From Hyphomonadaceae bacterium BL14 (GTDB lineage: Bacteria; Pseudomonadota; Alphaproteobacteria; Caulobacterales; Maricaulaceae), in the NCBI GenBank assembly GCA_027627705.1, contig CP091242.1, positions 62,001-126,000 of the forward strand: 64,000 nucleotides of DNA, given 5' to 3'. Position numbers and translations under genes: made by a program. The first letter of the stretch is position 1. Each line of letters begins with the position of its first letter. The notes under the pieces are model-generated. The model was given only the letters and a program-made list of their open reading frames with translations. It did not search any database and was not told the DNA's origin. This document shows, one piece after another, positions 44,469-54,297 of this stretch.

Positions 44469-45743
44469 ATGACCAAGGCGACAACAGGCGACGGAAAGAG
44501 CACGCTGTACTGCTCGTTCTGCGGCAAAAGCCAGCATGAAGTCCGCAAGCTGATCGCCGGACCGACGGTGTTCATCTGCGATGAATGCGTCGAGCTGTGC
44601 ATGGACATCATCCGCGAGGAGAACAAGACCTCACTGGTGAAATCCAAGGAAGGCGTGCCGTCTCCACAGGAAATCTATCAGGTGCTCGAGGATTATGTGA
44701 TCGGCCAGGGCCACGCCAAGCGCGTGCTGTCGGTGGCGGTGCACAATCACTACAAGCGCCTCAATCACGCCGGGCAGAATGGCGATGTCGAACTGTCCAA
44801 ATCCAATATTCTTCTGGTCGGCCCGACAGGCTGCGGCAAGACACTGCTGGCCCAGACGCTGGCGCGCATCCTCGATGTGCCCTTCACCATGGCTGACGCC
44901 ACCACGCTCACCGAAGCGGGTTATGTCGGTGAAGATGTGGAGAATATCGTCCTGAAGCTGCTGCAGGCGGCCGACTACAATGTCGAGCGTGCCCAGCGCG
45001 GCATCGTCTACATCGATGAGATCGACAAGATCAGCCGCAAGTCCGACAATCCGTCCATCACCCGCGACGTGTCGGGCGAAGGCGTGCAGCAGGCGCTGCT
45101 GAAGATCATGGAGGGCACTGTGGCCTCCGTGCCGCCCCAGGGCGGGCGCAAGCATCCCCAGCAGGAATTCCTGCAGGTGGACACCACCAATATCCTGTTC
45201 ATCGTGGGCGGTGCCTTCGCCGGGCTGGAAAAGATTATCTCGCTGCGCGGCAAGGGCTCAGCTGTCGGATTCGGTGCCGATGTGCGCGATCCCGATGCGC
45301 GCCGGCAGGGCGAAGTTCTCAAAGAGGTCGAGCCCGATGATCTCCAGCGCTTCGGGCTGATCCCGGAATTTGTCGGCCGACTGCCGGTTATCGCCACCTT
45401 GGAAGATCTCGACGAGGCCGCGCTGATCCAGATCCTGACCGAGCCGAAAAATGCGCTGGTGAAGCAATACCAGCGCCTGTTCGAGATGGAGGGCGTCGGC
45501 CTGTCCTTCACCGAGGATGCGCTGGCGGCGATCGCCCATCGCGCTATTGCCCGCAAGACCGGCGCGCGCGGGCTGCGTTCGATCATGGAGGGCATTCTGC
45601 TCGACACGATGTTCGAATTGCCCGGCCTCGACGGCGTTGAAGAAGTGGTGGTCAACGCCGAAGTGGTCACCGGCGCGGCGACCCCGCTGCACATCTATTC
45701 CAAGAAGCACCAGGCCCAGGCCGCCCCGCAAAAGGGTGCCTGA
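44469..45743 (+). CDS. clpX: ClpX AAA+ unfoldase subunit
   Basis: The product is 424 aa from the ATG at 44469. The N-terminal zinc-binding domain has C15, C18, C37 and C40. The AAA+ module has Walker A GPTGCGKT (118-125), Walker [11 protein letters not shown] and the pore loop [26 protein letters not shown] forms the sensor-2 region. ClpX recognises tagged substrates and threads them into ClpP. In Caulobacter relatives ClpXP drives cell-cycle proteolysis. The 255-base gap before it suggests a promoter of its own. Confidence 0.98.
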   Translation: MTKATTGDGKSTLYCSFCGKSQHEVRKLIAGPTVFICDECVELCMDIIREENKTSLVKSKEGVPSPQEIYQVLEDYVIGQGHAKRVLSVAVHNHYKRLNHAGQNGDVELSKSNILLVGPTGCGKTLLAQTLARILDVPFTMADATTLTEAGYVGEDVENIVLKLLQAADYNVERAQRGIVYIDEIDKISRKSDNPSITRDVSGEGVQQALLKIMEGTVASVPPQGGRKHPQQEFLQVDTTNILFIVGGAFAGLEKIISLRGKGSAVGFGADVRDPDARRQGEVLKEVEPDDLQRFGLIPEFVGRLPVIATLEDLDEAALIQILTEPKNALVKQYQRLFEMEGVGLSFTEDALAAIAHRAIARKTGARGLRSIMEGILLDTMFELPGLDGVEEVVVNAEVVTGAATPLHIYSKKHQAQAAPQKGA

Positions 45744-45799
45744 ACCGGCCTGACGTCATAAAGAGAGCTTTCAGGCGGCGGTCCCTCAAAGGTCCGCCG

Positions 45800-46366
45800 T
45801 CAGCTTTCCAGCTCCACATCCCAGTAGAGATAATCGAGCCAGCTTTCGTGCAGGTATTTGGGCGGAAAGCGGCGGCCTTGCGCCTGCAGCTGATGCATGT
45901 TCGGCCGCTCGGCCGGCCGGTGCAGGGGCATCTTGGCCTCACGCGGCGTGCGTCCGCCCTTTTTCAGATTACAGGGCGCGCAGGCGGTGGCGATATTGTC
46001 CCACGTGGTGCGCCCGCCATAGGCGCGCGGGATCACGTGATCGAAGGTCAAAAGGTCCAGCTTGTCCGTACCGCAATACTGGCACCGGAAACCGTCGCGC
46101 AGGAACAGGTTGAAGCGGGTGAAGGCCGGCGGGCGGTCCTGGCTGATATAGTCACGCAGCGCCACCACTGAGGGTGCCGGCAGGGAGACGCTGGGCGAGC
46201 GGATCAGCGTGTCATACTCCGACACGATGTCGACGCGCTCCAGGAACACCGCCTTGATGGCTTCCTGCCAGGGCCAGGTGGACAGGGGATAGTAGGAGAG
46301 GGGCTGGTAGTCCGCGTTCAGGACCAGACAGCGCAAGTCTTCAGGAGCGGTTCTGAACACCCGCAT
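45800..46366 (-). CDS. HNH endonuclease domain protein
   Basis: The product is 188 aa from the ATG at 46366 behind GAGAGGG; an upstream in-frame start would add 34 unrelated residues. The N-terminus LRCLVLNADYQPLSYYPLSTW.W.EAI is typical of a widespread chromosomal HNH family. The nuclease core at about 100-150 has CQYCGTDKLDLLTFDHVIPRA, then GG.TTWDNI and CAPCNLKKGGRTP. The two CxxC pairs bind zinc and DH...N forms the metal site. The physiological role of this housekeeping-like HNH group is unknown. It is convergent with clpX. Confidence 0.9.
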   Translation of the reverse strand: MRVFRTAPEDLRCLVLNADYQPLSYYPLSTWPWQEAIKAVFLERVDIVSEYDTLIRSPSVSLPAPSVVALRDYISQDRPPAFTRFNLFLRDGFRCQYCGTDKLDLLTFDHVIPRAYGGRTTWDNIATACAPCNLKKGGRTPREAKMPLHRPAERPNMHQLQAQGRRFPPKYLHESWLDYLYWDVELES

Positions 46367-46599
46367 CACACCCTCTCGACGGGCGGATCGCGCGGGGTGT
46401 CCGCGACAGTCAACGGGCCAGTGGCCCCGTATGATGCCAAAGGCGTCCTGAAGACGCGTCTCCTTCACAGCAGACGCCGGTAATCGTTGGACGAATCACC
46501 GGCGCGATCCTTTGGTCGGGCGCACTCTAACCGAGGTCGTGTTACACGCCTATGACAGTGCGCTGACAGGTCTTTGATTATATGGGGACGAGGCTCGCC

Positions 46600-47259
46600 T
46601 TAAACCAGCTTGCCGGCGAAGGCGTCCTTCAGGAAGCGCCCGCCAAGCTCGAGACCGTCCGGCCCGATGGAGTGGGGTATGCCGCCGGAGATGTGAAACT
46701 CCGCCCCGTGGCCTGCCGCCGCCAAACCCTGCGCCGCCATCAGCGTCATGCCCACGGGCAGCACCTCGTCCTGATCGCCATGAATAAGCAGGATGGGCGG
46801 TTTGCAGGTCATTTCCTGCGCCAAGCGTTCCGGCCCGGCCAGCGCGCCCGAATAGCCCAGGATCGCAGCGGGGGCGGTGTCGCGGCGCAGGCCCGCGTGC
46901 AGGGCCATCATCGTGCCCTGGCTGAACCCGATGATCGCCAGATCCGATGGCTGCAGCGCCCATCGGTTCAGTTCCGATTTCAGGAATTGCTCGGCGCTGG
47001 CATGGGCGCTGCGCACGCCCGATTCCATCGCCACCGGGTCCAGGCGGCTGATGGGAAACCACTGATATCCGCCGGGATAGCCCGGCACGGGTTCGGGGGC
47101 GTTGGGGCTCGCCCAGGCCACGTCCGGGAAGTCGGGTGCCCAGGCTTGCGCCAGGCCCGCCAGGTCAGCGCCATTGGAGCCATAGCCGTGAAACAGCACG
47201 ACCAGCTTCTTCGCCTTGCCGCCGCGGGGCGGAATGCGCGGTCCGTCAATCAGGATCAT
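46600..47259 (-). CDS. Phospholipase/carboxylesterase-type alpha/beta hydrolase
   Basis: The product is 219 aa from the ATG at 47259; a TTG at 47295 is also in frame. It contains LVVLFHGYGSNGADL, the nucleophile elbow GFSQGTMMAL, IHGDQDEVLPV (acid) and GIPHSIGPDGLELG (His), which match the abhydrolase_2 / YpfH group. It probably hydrolyses short-chain esters in the cytoplasm. It is divergent from gluQ. Confidence 0.88.
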   Translation of the reverse strand: MILIDGPRIPPRGGKAKKLVVLFHGYGSNGADLAGLAQAWAPDFPDVAWASPNAPEPVPGYPGGYQWFPISRLDPVAMESGVRSAHASAEQFLKSELNRWALQPSDLAIIGFSQGTMMALHAGLRRDTAPAAILGYSGALAGPERLAQEMTCKPPILLIHGDQDEVLPVGMTLMAAQGLAAAGHGAEFHISGGIPHSIGPDGLELGGRFLKDAFAGKLV

Positions 47260-47393
47260 GGAAAGCAGCAGGCCTCTGTCAGCAGAAACAATCAACTGGG
47301 ATCATAGCGCGCCCGCGGGCGGTGCGAACCCCGCGGCTGCGCGCGGGCTTGCCGGTCCGCGACAGCCGCGGACGCTTGCGGTAGCATCTTGGC

Positions 47394-48269
47394 ATGACCG
47401 GTTTTATCACCCGTTTCGCGCCGTCGCCCACGGGGCGATTGCATCTGGGCCACGCGTTTTCGGCGCTGACGGCGTTTGACGCGGCGCGGGCGGCAGGGGG
47501 CGTGTGCCTTCTGCGCATCGAGGACATCGACCTGACGCGTTGCACGCCGGACTTCGAGGCAGGTGTTTACGAGGATCTGGCCTGGCTGGGGCTGGACTGG
47601 CCCCGGCCTGTGCGCCGACAGAGCGATCATTTGCCTGAATACAGCCGCGCGCTGGGGCGGTTGGCGCGCGATGGTCTCGTCTATCGCTGCTTCAAGACCC
47701 GCAAGCAGATCGCCGAGGAGATTGGCCGCGCCCCCCATCACCCCGGCGAAGGGCCGGAGGGGCTGATCTATCCCGGGCCGGACACGCCCTTGAGCGAGGC
47801 GGAGGAAGTTGACCGCCTGGCGCGCGGCGAGGCCTATGCCTGGCGGCTGTCGCTGAAGGCCTGCCGCGAGGCTCTGGGCGCGCGCTATGACGCGCTGACC
47901 TTCATCGAGGAGGGCGAGGGGCCCGAGGGCGAGCATGGCGCGATCGCCGCGCGTCCGGACCTGTTGGGCGATGCCATCCTGGCGCGCAAGGATGTGGGCG
48001 CGAGCTATCACATGGCCTGCGTCCATGATGACGCGCTGCAAGGCGTCACCCATGTGATCCGCGGGCACGACTTGTTCTTCGCCACCCATCTGCACCGGCT
48101 GTTGCAGGCCTTGCTGGATCTGCCCGTGCCGGTCTGGCACCACCACCGCCTGCTGACCGACAACACCGGGCGCCGCTACGCCAAGCGCGACCGGTCCCTG
48201 ACACTGGAGGCTTTGCGCCAGGCGGGGGTCACGCCGGAGGATATCCGCGCGCGGGTGGGGCCGGGCTGA
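47394..48269 (+). CDS. gluQ: Glutamyl-Q tRNA(Asp) synthetase
   Basis: The product is 291 aa, the length of a GluRS catalytic core without an anticodon-binding domain. The class I signature is H17-L-G-H20 inside RFAPSPTGRLHLGHAFSAL. RIEDID follows, and the KMSKS-like loop is KRDRS near residue 264. GluQRS loads glutamate onto the queuosine of tRNA(Asp) rather than onto a tRNA end. The zinc-binding cysteines of E. coli GluQRS are not obvious here (only one Cys near YRCFKTRKQ), as in some other members. Confidence 0.92.
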   Translation: MTGFITRFAPSPTGRLHLGHAFSALTAFDAARAAGGVCLLRIEDIDLTRCTPDFEAGVYEDLAWLGLDWPRPVRRQSDHLPEYSRALGRLARDGLVYRCFKTRKQIAEEIGRAPHHPGEGPEGLIYPGPDTPLSEAEEVDRLARGEAYAWRLSLKACREALGARYDALTFIEEGEGPEGEHGAIAARPDLLGDAILARKDVGASYHMACVHDDALQGVTHVIRGHDLFFATHLHRLLQALLDLPVPVWHHHRLLTDNTGRRYAKRDRSLTLEALRQAGVTPEDIRARVGPG

Positions 48270-48336
48270 TCGCCAAGCAGCCCGCGCGCCTTGCCCTGAC
48301 GGGCGGGTCAGCGTCTATTGGGGGTGGTGAGATCAC

Positions 48337-48933
48337 GTGTATGGACGACCCCCCATGGCCCTGTGGCGCGACGATAATCAGGAGCTGGTGCTGTGGGGCG
48401 AGGGCGTGCGTCTGCGCCCGCCTCATGCCGATGATTACGAGGCGTGGGCCAAGTTGCGCTATGCCAGCCGCCCCCATACCGAACGCTGGGAGCCGGCCTG
48501 GGCCGAGGATGAGTTGACGCGCTCGGCCTACAAGCGCCGCCTGCGCCGATATCAGACAGATCTCGACAACGGGACGGGCTATCCGTTCTTTGTGTTCCGC
48601 CATGACGATGACGTGCTGGTGGGTGCGTGCAATCTCAACAATGTCCGGCGCGGCGTGCTCCAGGCCGCGGATCTGGGATACTGGATCGGCACGCCCTATG
48701 TGCGCCGCGGTCATGCCCGGGCGGCGGTGCGCCGCGTCGTCGGCTACGCCTTTGCCACCTTGCGCCTGCACCGTGTCGAAGCGGCAACGCGGCTGGAGAA
48801 TCACGCCTCGCGCGCCCTCTTGGAATCACTCGGCTTCACCCATGAAGGCCGGGCCCGCGAGTTTCTGAAAATCCATGGGGCCTGGCGCGATCATGACCGG
48901 TTCGCGATTTTGGCAAGTGATCCGATCCGATGA
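48337..48933 (+). CDS. GNAT-family N-acetyltransferase (RimJ-like)
   Basis: The product is 198 aa from a GTG at 48337; the ATG at 48355 is an alternative. The fold shows VRLRPPHADDYEAWAKLR, GACNLNNVRRG, the acetyl-CoA loop YVRRGHARAAVRRVVGYAF and ATRLENHASRALLESLGF.HEGRAREFL.I.GAWRDHDRFAIL. This is the RimJ/RimL group, which acetylates protein N-termini or small molecules. Its 3' end overlaps the EAL gene by 4 bases. Confidence 0.9.
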   Translation: MYGRPPMALWRDDNQELVLWGEGVRLRPPHADDYEAWAKLRYASRPHTERWEPAWAEDELTRSAYKRRLRRYQTDLDNGTGYPFFVFRHDDDVLVGACNLNNVRRGVLQAADLGYWIGTPYVRRGHARAAVRRVVGYAFATLRLHRVEAATRLENHASRALLESLGFTHEGRAREFLKIHGAWRDHDRFAILASDPIR

Positions 48934-50072
48934 GCGAGGCAGCGTTCAGGTCAGCGGCTCTCGCTGCCGGCGCGCTGGCGCTGGAATGGGACGCGGTTAC
49001 GCAAACGCTCACCCTGTCAGGCGACGCGAGCGCCATGGGCCTGGCCGGCGTGGCCGGGGCCGGTTGCCTGGCGGCGCTGGGCGAGCGCCTGGCACCGGGT
49101 GACCGGGCTGCGCTTGGAGCGCTCGGCGCGGCCCGCGAGCTGGACGTGCGCCTGCGCCTGGTGGGTGAGGACCGGCGCCTGCGGCTGGTGCGCCTGATCG
49201 GAAAAAGCGAAGCGGGGGTCTGGCGCGGCCTGATCCTGCCAGCCGGTGTGACGCCGGAGGACGGGCTTGAGCGCCTCGACCTGGAGGCCGATTTGTGCGC
49301 GGCGCTGGACACCGGCGCGATCACTGCCCATCACCAACCCATTGTATCTCTGGCCGGCCGGCACCTGGCCGGGTTCGAGGCGCTGGCGCGCTGGGTGCGC
49401 CCTGATGCCAGCGTCATGCGCGCCGATGATTTTGTGCCGCTGGCGCTGGAGCTTGGCCTCGCCGGTCAGATCGGGACGGCTGTGCGCGCAGCGGCGGCGG
49501 CCGATGCCGCCGCCTGGCGCGCGCTGGTACCGGACGCCAACGCTTTGTTCGTCGCCGCCAACGCTACGGCGGGCGAGATTTGCGATGCCGGTTTTGCCGA
49601 TGCGCTGATCGCGACCGTGGAGGCGGCGGGCCTGCCTGCCCGCGCCTTCAAGCTGGAGATTACCGAAACGGAAATCATGCGCGATCCCGATGCCGCCGAA
49701 CGGGCCATGCAGGCGCTTAAATCGGCCGGGTTCTCGCTCGCGCTGGATGATTTCGGGACCGGATATTCCTCGCTGGCCCGGCTCGACCGCTTTCCCTTCG
49801 ACACGGTCAAGGTCGACCGCTACTTCGTGCGCGCAGCAGGCGCGGATGCGTCGGCGCGCGCCATCATCTCATCGGTGGTGCGCATCGCCCACAGCTATGG
49901 CATGGGCGTCGTGGCCGAGGGCGTGGAAACCGAAGCGGACGCGGTTTTGTGCGCCGAGCTAGGCTGTGATCTGGCCCAGGGCTTCCGCTTTGCGCGCGCC
50001 CTGTCCGGCGACGCGGCGGGGGAAGCGGTGGTGAGCGGCGTGGCGGGGCGGTTCCTCGCGCCCGTTGCCTGA
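48930..50072 (+). CDS. EAL-domain cyclic-di-GMP phosphodiesterase
   Basis: The product is 380 aa. An N-terminal region of about 110 residues is Ala/Leu-rich, PAS-like in feel but not assignable. The EAL domain (about 120-365) keeps the catalytic set: E150-A-L (GFEALARW), NATAGE, LEITETE, D273-D274 in DDFGTGYSSLARL, KVDRYFV and EGVET. Cleavage of c-di-GMP to pGpG is therefore likely. No GGDEF domain and no membrane helix are seen, so it is cytoplasmic. Coupled by a 4-base overlap to the GNAT gene, convergent with rnhA. Confidence 0.92.
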   Translation: MSEAAFRSAALAAGALALEWDAVTQTLTLSGDASAMGLAGVAGAGCLAALGERLAPGDRAALGALGAARELDVRLRLVGEDRRLRLVRLIGKSEAGVWRGLILPAGVTPEDGLERLDLEADLCAALDTGAITAHHQPIVSLAGRHLAGFEALARWVRPDASVMRADDFVPLALELGLAGQIGTAVRAAAAADAAAWRALVPDANALFVAANATAGEICDAGFADALIATVEAAGLPARAFKLEITETEIMRDPDAAERAMQALKSAGFSLALDDFGTGYSSLARLDRFPFDTVKVDRYFVRAAGADASARAIISSVVRIAHSYGMGVVAEGVETEADAVLCAELGCDLAQGFRFARALSGDAAGEAVVSGVAGRFLAPVA

Positions 50073-50076
50073 CCGG

Positions 50077-50538
50077 TCAGGTTTCAGCGGCGTCCACCGG
50101 ACCGTTCAGAGTTTTGATTGCGGCGCGCGCCAGGGCGTCGGCGCGCTCGTTCTCGGGATGGCCGGCATGGCCCTTGACCCATTCCCAGACGATCTCGTGG
50201 CGGGCCGTGGCTGCATCGAGCCGCTTCCAGAGGTCCTCGTTCTTCACCGGCTTCTTCGCTGAGGTCTTCCAGCCATTGGACTTCCAGGCGTTCATCCAGC
50301 GCATCACACCGTCGCGCACATAGGTGGAATCGGTCACCAGCCGCACCCGGCAGGGGCGCTTTAGCGTTTCCAGCGCCACGATCGCGGCCATCAGCTCCAT
50401 GCGGTTATTGGTGGTGTCTGCCTCCCCGCCGGACAGCTCACGCTCCCTGCCGGCATACTCCAGCAGCGCACCCCAGCCGCCGGGGCCCGGATTGCCTGAA
50501 CAGGCGCCGTCGGTGTGGATGACGACGGTCTGGCTCAA
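50077..50538 (-). CDS. rnhA: Ribonuclease HI
   Basis: The product is 153 aa. All active-site residues sit at the same numbers as in E. coli: Asp10, Glu48, Asp70, His124 and Asp134. The basic protrusion ([20 protein letters not shown]) that binds the DNA strand is present. It degrades RNA in RNA-DNA hybrids. Its start overlaps the ispH stop by 4 bases, so it is translated with ispH. Confidence 0.98.
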   Translation of the reverse strand: MSQTVVIHTDGACSGNPGPGGWGALLEYAGRERELSGGEADTTNNRMELMAAIVALETLKRPCRVRLVTDSTYVRDGVMRWMNAWKSNGWKTSAKKPVKNEDLWKRLDAATARHEIVWEWVKGHAGHPENERADALARAAIKTLNGPVDAAET

Positions 50539-51479
50539 GCCACTTCCCGGGGTAGTTTGAACACCACATCCTCGCGCGCCACGGTCACTTCGCGAATGGT
50601 GATTGCGTAGCGCCCGGCCACCGCCGCGATCAAATCCTCAACCAGGTCCTCGGGCGCGCTGGCACCTGCGGAGACGCCCAGCGTGGTGACTCCGTCCAGC
50701 CACGCCCAGTCAATCTCGTCAGCGCTGGGGACCAGATGCGCGGCGCGGGCCCCGGCTTTGAGCGCCACTTCGACGAGGCGCACCGAGTTGGATGAGTTGG
50801 CCGCGCCCACCACCAGCACCAGGTCTGCATCCGCGCCGATCGCCTTGACCGCCGCCTGGCGGTTGGTGGTGGCGTAGCAGATGTCTTCCTTGTGCGGCGC
50901 AGCCATGGCGGGAAAGCGCGCCTGCAGGGCGCTGACAATCTCGGCGGTGTCATCCACCGACAGCGTGGTCTGGGTCACGAAGGCAAGATTGCCCGGATCG
51001 CGCGGGGTGAAGGCTTGTGCATCCGCTACGGTCTCGATCAGGTGAATGGCGCCATCGGGCAGCTGGCCCAGCGTCCCGACCACTTCGGGGTGGCCGGCAT
51101 GGCCGATCAGCAGAATTTCCTTGCCTGCCTTGTGATGGCGCTCCGCCTCGACATGGACTTTGGAGACCAGCGGGCAGGTCGCGTCGACATAGAGCAGATT
51201 GCGCCGGGCAGCCTCGTGGGGCACGCGCTTGGGCACGCCATGGGCGGAAAACACGACGGGGCGGTCATCGGGGCAGTCGTCAAGCTCCTTGACGAACACC
51301 GCGCCCATGGTCTTGAGCCGGTTGACCACATGCTTGTTGTGCACGATCTCATGGCGCACATAAACCGGCGCGCCATAGCGCTCCAGCGCCTTCTCGACGA
51401 TCTGGATCGCCCGGTCCACGCCGGCGCAGAAGCCGCGCGGGGCGGCGAGCAGAACGGTCAGGGCAGGTTTGGCGGTCAT
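50535..51479 (-). CDS. ispH: 4-hydroxy-3-methylbut-2-enyl diphosphate reductase
   Basis: The product is 314 aa. It catalyses the last step of the MEP pathway, giving IPP and DMAPP. Cluster-binding cysteines are C18 (APRGFCAGV), C102 (DATCPLV) and C201 (ICYATTNRQ). [24 protein letters not shown] and SSNSVRL line the active site. The gene forms an ispH-rnhA pair; the thrB often placed between them in other alphaproteobacteria is absent. Confidence 0.98.
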   Translation of the reverse strand: MTAKPALTVLLAAPRGFCAGVDRAIQIVEKALERYGAPVYVRHEIVHNKHVVNRLKTMGAVFVKELDDCPDDRPVVFSAHGVPKRVPHEAARRNLLYVDATCPLVSKVHVEAERHHKAGKEILLIGHAGHPEVVGTLGQLPDGAIHLIETVADAQAFTPRDPGNLAFVTQTTLSVDDTAEIVSALQARFPAMAAPHKEDICYATTNRQAAVKAIGADADLVLVVGAANSSNSVRLVEVALKAGARAAHLVPSADEIDWAWLDGVTTLGVSAGASAPEDLVEDLIAAVAGRYAITIREVTVAREDVVFKLPREVA

Positions 51480-51636
51480 CGCAGTCCTCTGTCAGCCGGC
51501 GCGGGCGGGCGTTGCCCTTCGCGCGCGCGCGTCGTAGAGACGTCTACCAGACCCGGCCCGCCCCGCAAGGGTGCGCCGGACGAAGTCATCGGCGGCGCCG
51601 CCCGGCGCCGCGCTCTCAGGTCCGGGACTTTTCGTC

Positions 51637-52227
51637 ATGCGTTTCGCCGTCATCAGCCTCGCCGCCGCCGCCCTGACCCTCTCCGGCTGCCAGGGAGTGC
51701 GGAACTCGCTGAGCGGACCGCAACCCAATCCGGGACCCTGCCCGAACGCCCTGTCGCTCTATGACGCCCACCGGATCGTCAATTTCGCCGGCCCGGACAT
51801 CGTCTACGGCAATGTGGGCTTTACCGGTGAGATTCTCAATGTGGTCAGCAGCTGCACCTATGATGACCGGGCGGCGACCCCGATCGACATGGAGATGGGC
51901 ATGCGCCTGGGCTTTGGCCGCGGCCCGGCAGCGATCGGCGACAGCGAGACCTACGAGCTGTTCATCACCGTGGTGCGCCTGGACCCTCAGCGTAATTTTA
52001 TGGCTGTGATCCACCGGGAAAGCTTTCAGGTCACGGCAAATTTTCCGGCGGGCGTTGACCGGGTCGAGATCGTCGAGGAGTTCTCGTCGATCCGCATTCC
52101 GCGGGTGGAGCGGGACACTTCGGGCGTCAATTTCGAGGTGCTGGTCGGCTTCGAACTGACCGACGAGCAGCTGGAGTTCAACCGGTCTGGCATGCGGTTC
52201 CGTGTCAATGCCGGTCAGGACGGCTAG
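51637..52227 (+). CDS. Hypothetical lipoprotein
   Basis: The product is 196 aa from the ATG at 51637. The N-terminus is a lipoprotein signal with a clean lipobox, LTLSGC, so the mature protein starts at Cys18 and is membrane-anchored. Further in are CPNALSLYDAHRIVNF, GEILNVVSSCTYDD (two cysteines that could pair) and a beta-rich C-terminus. I do not recognise a characterised family; it resembles conserved lipoproteins of Caulobacterales/Maricaulales of unknown role. argS begins 9 bases after it, so the two may be co-transcribed. Confidence 0.75.
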   Translation: MRFAVISLAAAALTLSGCQGVRNSLSGPQPNPGPCPNALSLYDAHRIVNFAGPDIVYGNVGFTGEILNVVSSCTYDDRAATPIDMEMGMRLGFGRGPAAIGDSETYELFITVVRLDPQRNFMAVIHRESFQVTANFPAGVDRVEIVEEFSSIRIPRVERDTSGVNFEVLVGFELTDEQLEFNRSGMRFRVNAGQDG

Positions 52228-52236
52228 AGCGCGCCC

Positions 52237-54000
52237 ATGACGTCCCTTGTTGAAGACCTGACCGGCGCGGTCTCGGCCGCGTTCGAGTTGGCGGGCCTGC
52301 CGCCCGAGTTGGGCGGTGTGATCGAAAGCGACCGCCCCGATCTTGCGCCGTATCAGTGCAATGGCGCGCTGGCGGCCGCCAAAGCGGCCAAGGCCAATCC
52401 GCGCGCACTGGCAGCTTCCATCGCCGAGCACCTCAAGGCTTTGCGGCCTGACCTGAGCGTTGAAATCGCCGGGCCGGGCTTCCTCAATCTGATCCCGCCT
52501 GCATCGCTTTACGCCAATCGGGCGCAAGCGCTGTCCGCTGATCCCCGCACCGGCGCGCGCCTGGCACCCGATCCGCTGCGGGTCGTCATCGACTTTGGCG
52601 GCCCCAACGTCGCCAAGCCCATGCATGTGGGCCATCTGCGCTCCAGCGTGATCGGCGACAGCCTGCAGCGCCTCATGCGCTTTCTTGGACACAGTGTGAC
52701 CAGCGATATCCATCTGGGCGATTGGGGCCTGCAGATGGGCCAGCTGATCACCGAGCTGGAAGACGAGCAGCCAGATCTTCCTTACTTTGACGCCGGATTT
52801 TCAGGACCTTATCCGGAGGCCGCGCCGGTCACCATTGATGATCTGGCCCGGCTCTATCCGCAGGCCAGCGCCAAGGGCAAGGTCGACCCGGCGCGCCAGG
52901 AGCGCTCGCGTCACGCGACGGCAGAGCTGCAGGCCGGCCGGCCGGGCTACCGCGCGCTGTTGCGCCATTTCATCTCGGTGTCGATTGCGGCACTGAAAGT
53001 GGATTTCAATGATCTCGGCGTGCATTTCGACCTTTGGAAGGGCGAGAGCGACGTCAATGACCGGATTGCCGGTATGGTCGCCGATCTTCGAAAGCGCGCG
53101 ATTGCTGAAGAGAGCGATGGCGCACTGGTGATCCGGGTGGCGCGTGAGGATGACAAGAAGGATCTGGCGCCCCTCATTCTGGTCAGCTCGCAAGGCTCGG
53201 CGCTCTACGCCACCACCGATCTGGCCACCATTCTGGAGCGCCGCCGCGAGCTGGATCCCGACCTGATGCTTTACGTGGTCGACCTGGGCCAGTCGGACCA
53301 TTTCGAACAGGTGTTCCGCGCCGCTGTTCTGGCGGGCCTGGCTGAAGACGGCGGGCTGGAGCATGTGAAGTTCGGGACGGTCAATGGCCCGGACGGCAAG
53401 CGCCTGCGTACCCGCGATGGCGGCACGTTCCGCCTGGCTGACCTGATCGGTCAGGCCCGCGAGCGCGCCCGCGCCCGTCTGACCGAGGCGGGGCTGGGAA
53501 CCGAACTGCCGGCCGAGGCTTTCGAGGATGTGGCGCGCAAGGTCGCCAATGCGGCGATCAAATTCTCCGACCTGCAGAACGTGCGCACCACCAATTACGT
53601 CTTTGATCTGGACCGGTTCGTCAGCTTTGAGGGCAAGACCGGTCCGTACTTGCTGTATCAGGCCGTGCGCATTGGCTCGCTCTTGCGCAAGGCCGCAGGC
53701 GAGGGTCTGAAAGATGGCCCGGTGCAGATCAGCCATGACGCCGAGGCCGCGCTGGTGCGCCGGCTGGACGGATTCGATGCGGCGGTGCAACGGGCCGAAA
53801 GCGGGCGTGCGCCGCACATATTGTGCGAGCACGCCTTCAACCTCGCCCAGGCGTTTTCCGCCTTCTACACCCAGTGCCCGATCCTGCCGGAGAAGGACGA
53901 AGCGGTTCGCGCCGCCCGCCTGACCCTGGCGCGTACCACACTGACCCAGTTGCGCACCGTGCTGGACCTGATCGGCCTGGATGTGCCGGAGCGGATGTAG
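52237..54000 (+). CDS. argS: Arginyl-tRNA synthetase
   Basis: The product is 587 aa, a class I synthetase. The N-terminal Add1 domain (LAPYQCNGALAAAK) precedes the catalytic core: FGGPNVAKPMHVGHLRSSVIGD with H130-V-G-H133, and DIHLGDWGLQMGQLI. The DALR anticodon-binding domain ends the protein (RLTLARTTLTQLRTVLDLIGLDVPERM). The first ATG is kept because the N-terminus fits the family. Confidence 0.97.
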   Translation: MTSLVEDLTGAVSAAFELAGLPPELGGVIESDRPDLAPYQCNGALAAAKAAKANPRALAASIAEHLKALRPDLSVEIAGPGFLNLIPPASLYANRAQALSADPRTGARLAPDPLRVVIDFGGPNVAKPMHVGHLRSSVIGDSLQRLMRFLGHSVTSDIHLGDWGLQMGQLITELEDEQPDLPYFDAGFSGPYPEAAPVTIDDLARLYPQASAKGKVDPARQERSRHATAELQAGRPGYRALLRHFISVSIAALKVDFNDLGVHFDLWKGESDVNDRIAGMVADLRKRAIAEESDGALVIRVAREDDKKDLAPLILVSSQGSALYATTDLATILERRRELDPDLMLYVVDLGQSDHFEQVFRAAVLAGLAEDGGLEHVKFGTVNGPDGKRLRTRDGGTFRLADLIGQARERARARLTEAGLGTELPAEAFEDVARKVANAAIKFSDLQNVRTTNYVFDLDRFVSFEGKTGPYLLYQAVRIGSLLRKAAGEGLKDGPVQISHDAEAALVRRLDGFDAAVQRAESGRAPHILCEHAFNLAQAFSAFYTQCPILPEKDEAVRAARLTLARTTLTQLRTVLDLIGLDVPERM

Positions 54001-54014
54001 GCGCGCCTTCCCGA

Positions 54015-54042
54015 TTGACTCGACTCTGCGTCTGGCTAGTTT
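54015..54042 (+). promoter_or_regulatory. Possible sigma-70 promoter for the glycine riboswitch operon
   Basis: TTGACT (54015-54020) and TAGTTT (54037-54042) are 16 bases apart, a good -35/-10 pair for a GC-rich genome. Transcription would start near 54049, about 50 bases before the first aptamer. Confidence 0.45.
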
Positions 54043-54098
54043 GGCGCGTCGGTTGCGAGCGCCGGGAGGCGGACGGGATCGGGTATGCATGAAGGCCC

Positions 54099-54297
54099 CC
54101 TGCGGGAGAGACCGGCCAAAGACGCCGGCGCCGAAGGCGCAACCGCCCCGGAAACGCTCAGGCGACAGGACCGCAGGATGATGGCCGACGCTGGAAAGCG
54201 GGCGCGGGTGCATGGCATCCGCCGCCCCACCGAAGGAGCAATGCGCCGCAGGCCCGGGGTCTGTGGACGCAGGAATCTCTCAGGTCTCGGGACAGCG
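54099..54297 (+). promoter_or_regulatory. Tandem glycine riboswitch (gcvT motif, two aptamers)
   Basis: Aptamer 1 spans 54099-54177, closed by a perfect 7-bp P1 (CCTGCGG with CCGCAGG). It contains GGGAGAG, GCGCCGAAGGCGCAA and GAAACGCTCAGGC...ACAGGACCG. Aptamer 2 spans 54189-54297, closed by CGCTG/CAGCG, and holds CTGGAAAG, CCACCGAAGGAGCAA and GAATCTCTCAGGT...GGGACAG. These are the conserved cores of the cooperative glycine riboswitch. A short hairpin (CCGGC-TCAC-GCCGG, 54313-54326) lies between it and the gcvT start and may belong to the expression platform; there is no T run, so control may be translational. Glycine should switch the cleavage operon on. Confidence 0.93.
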
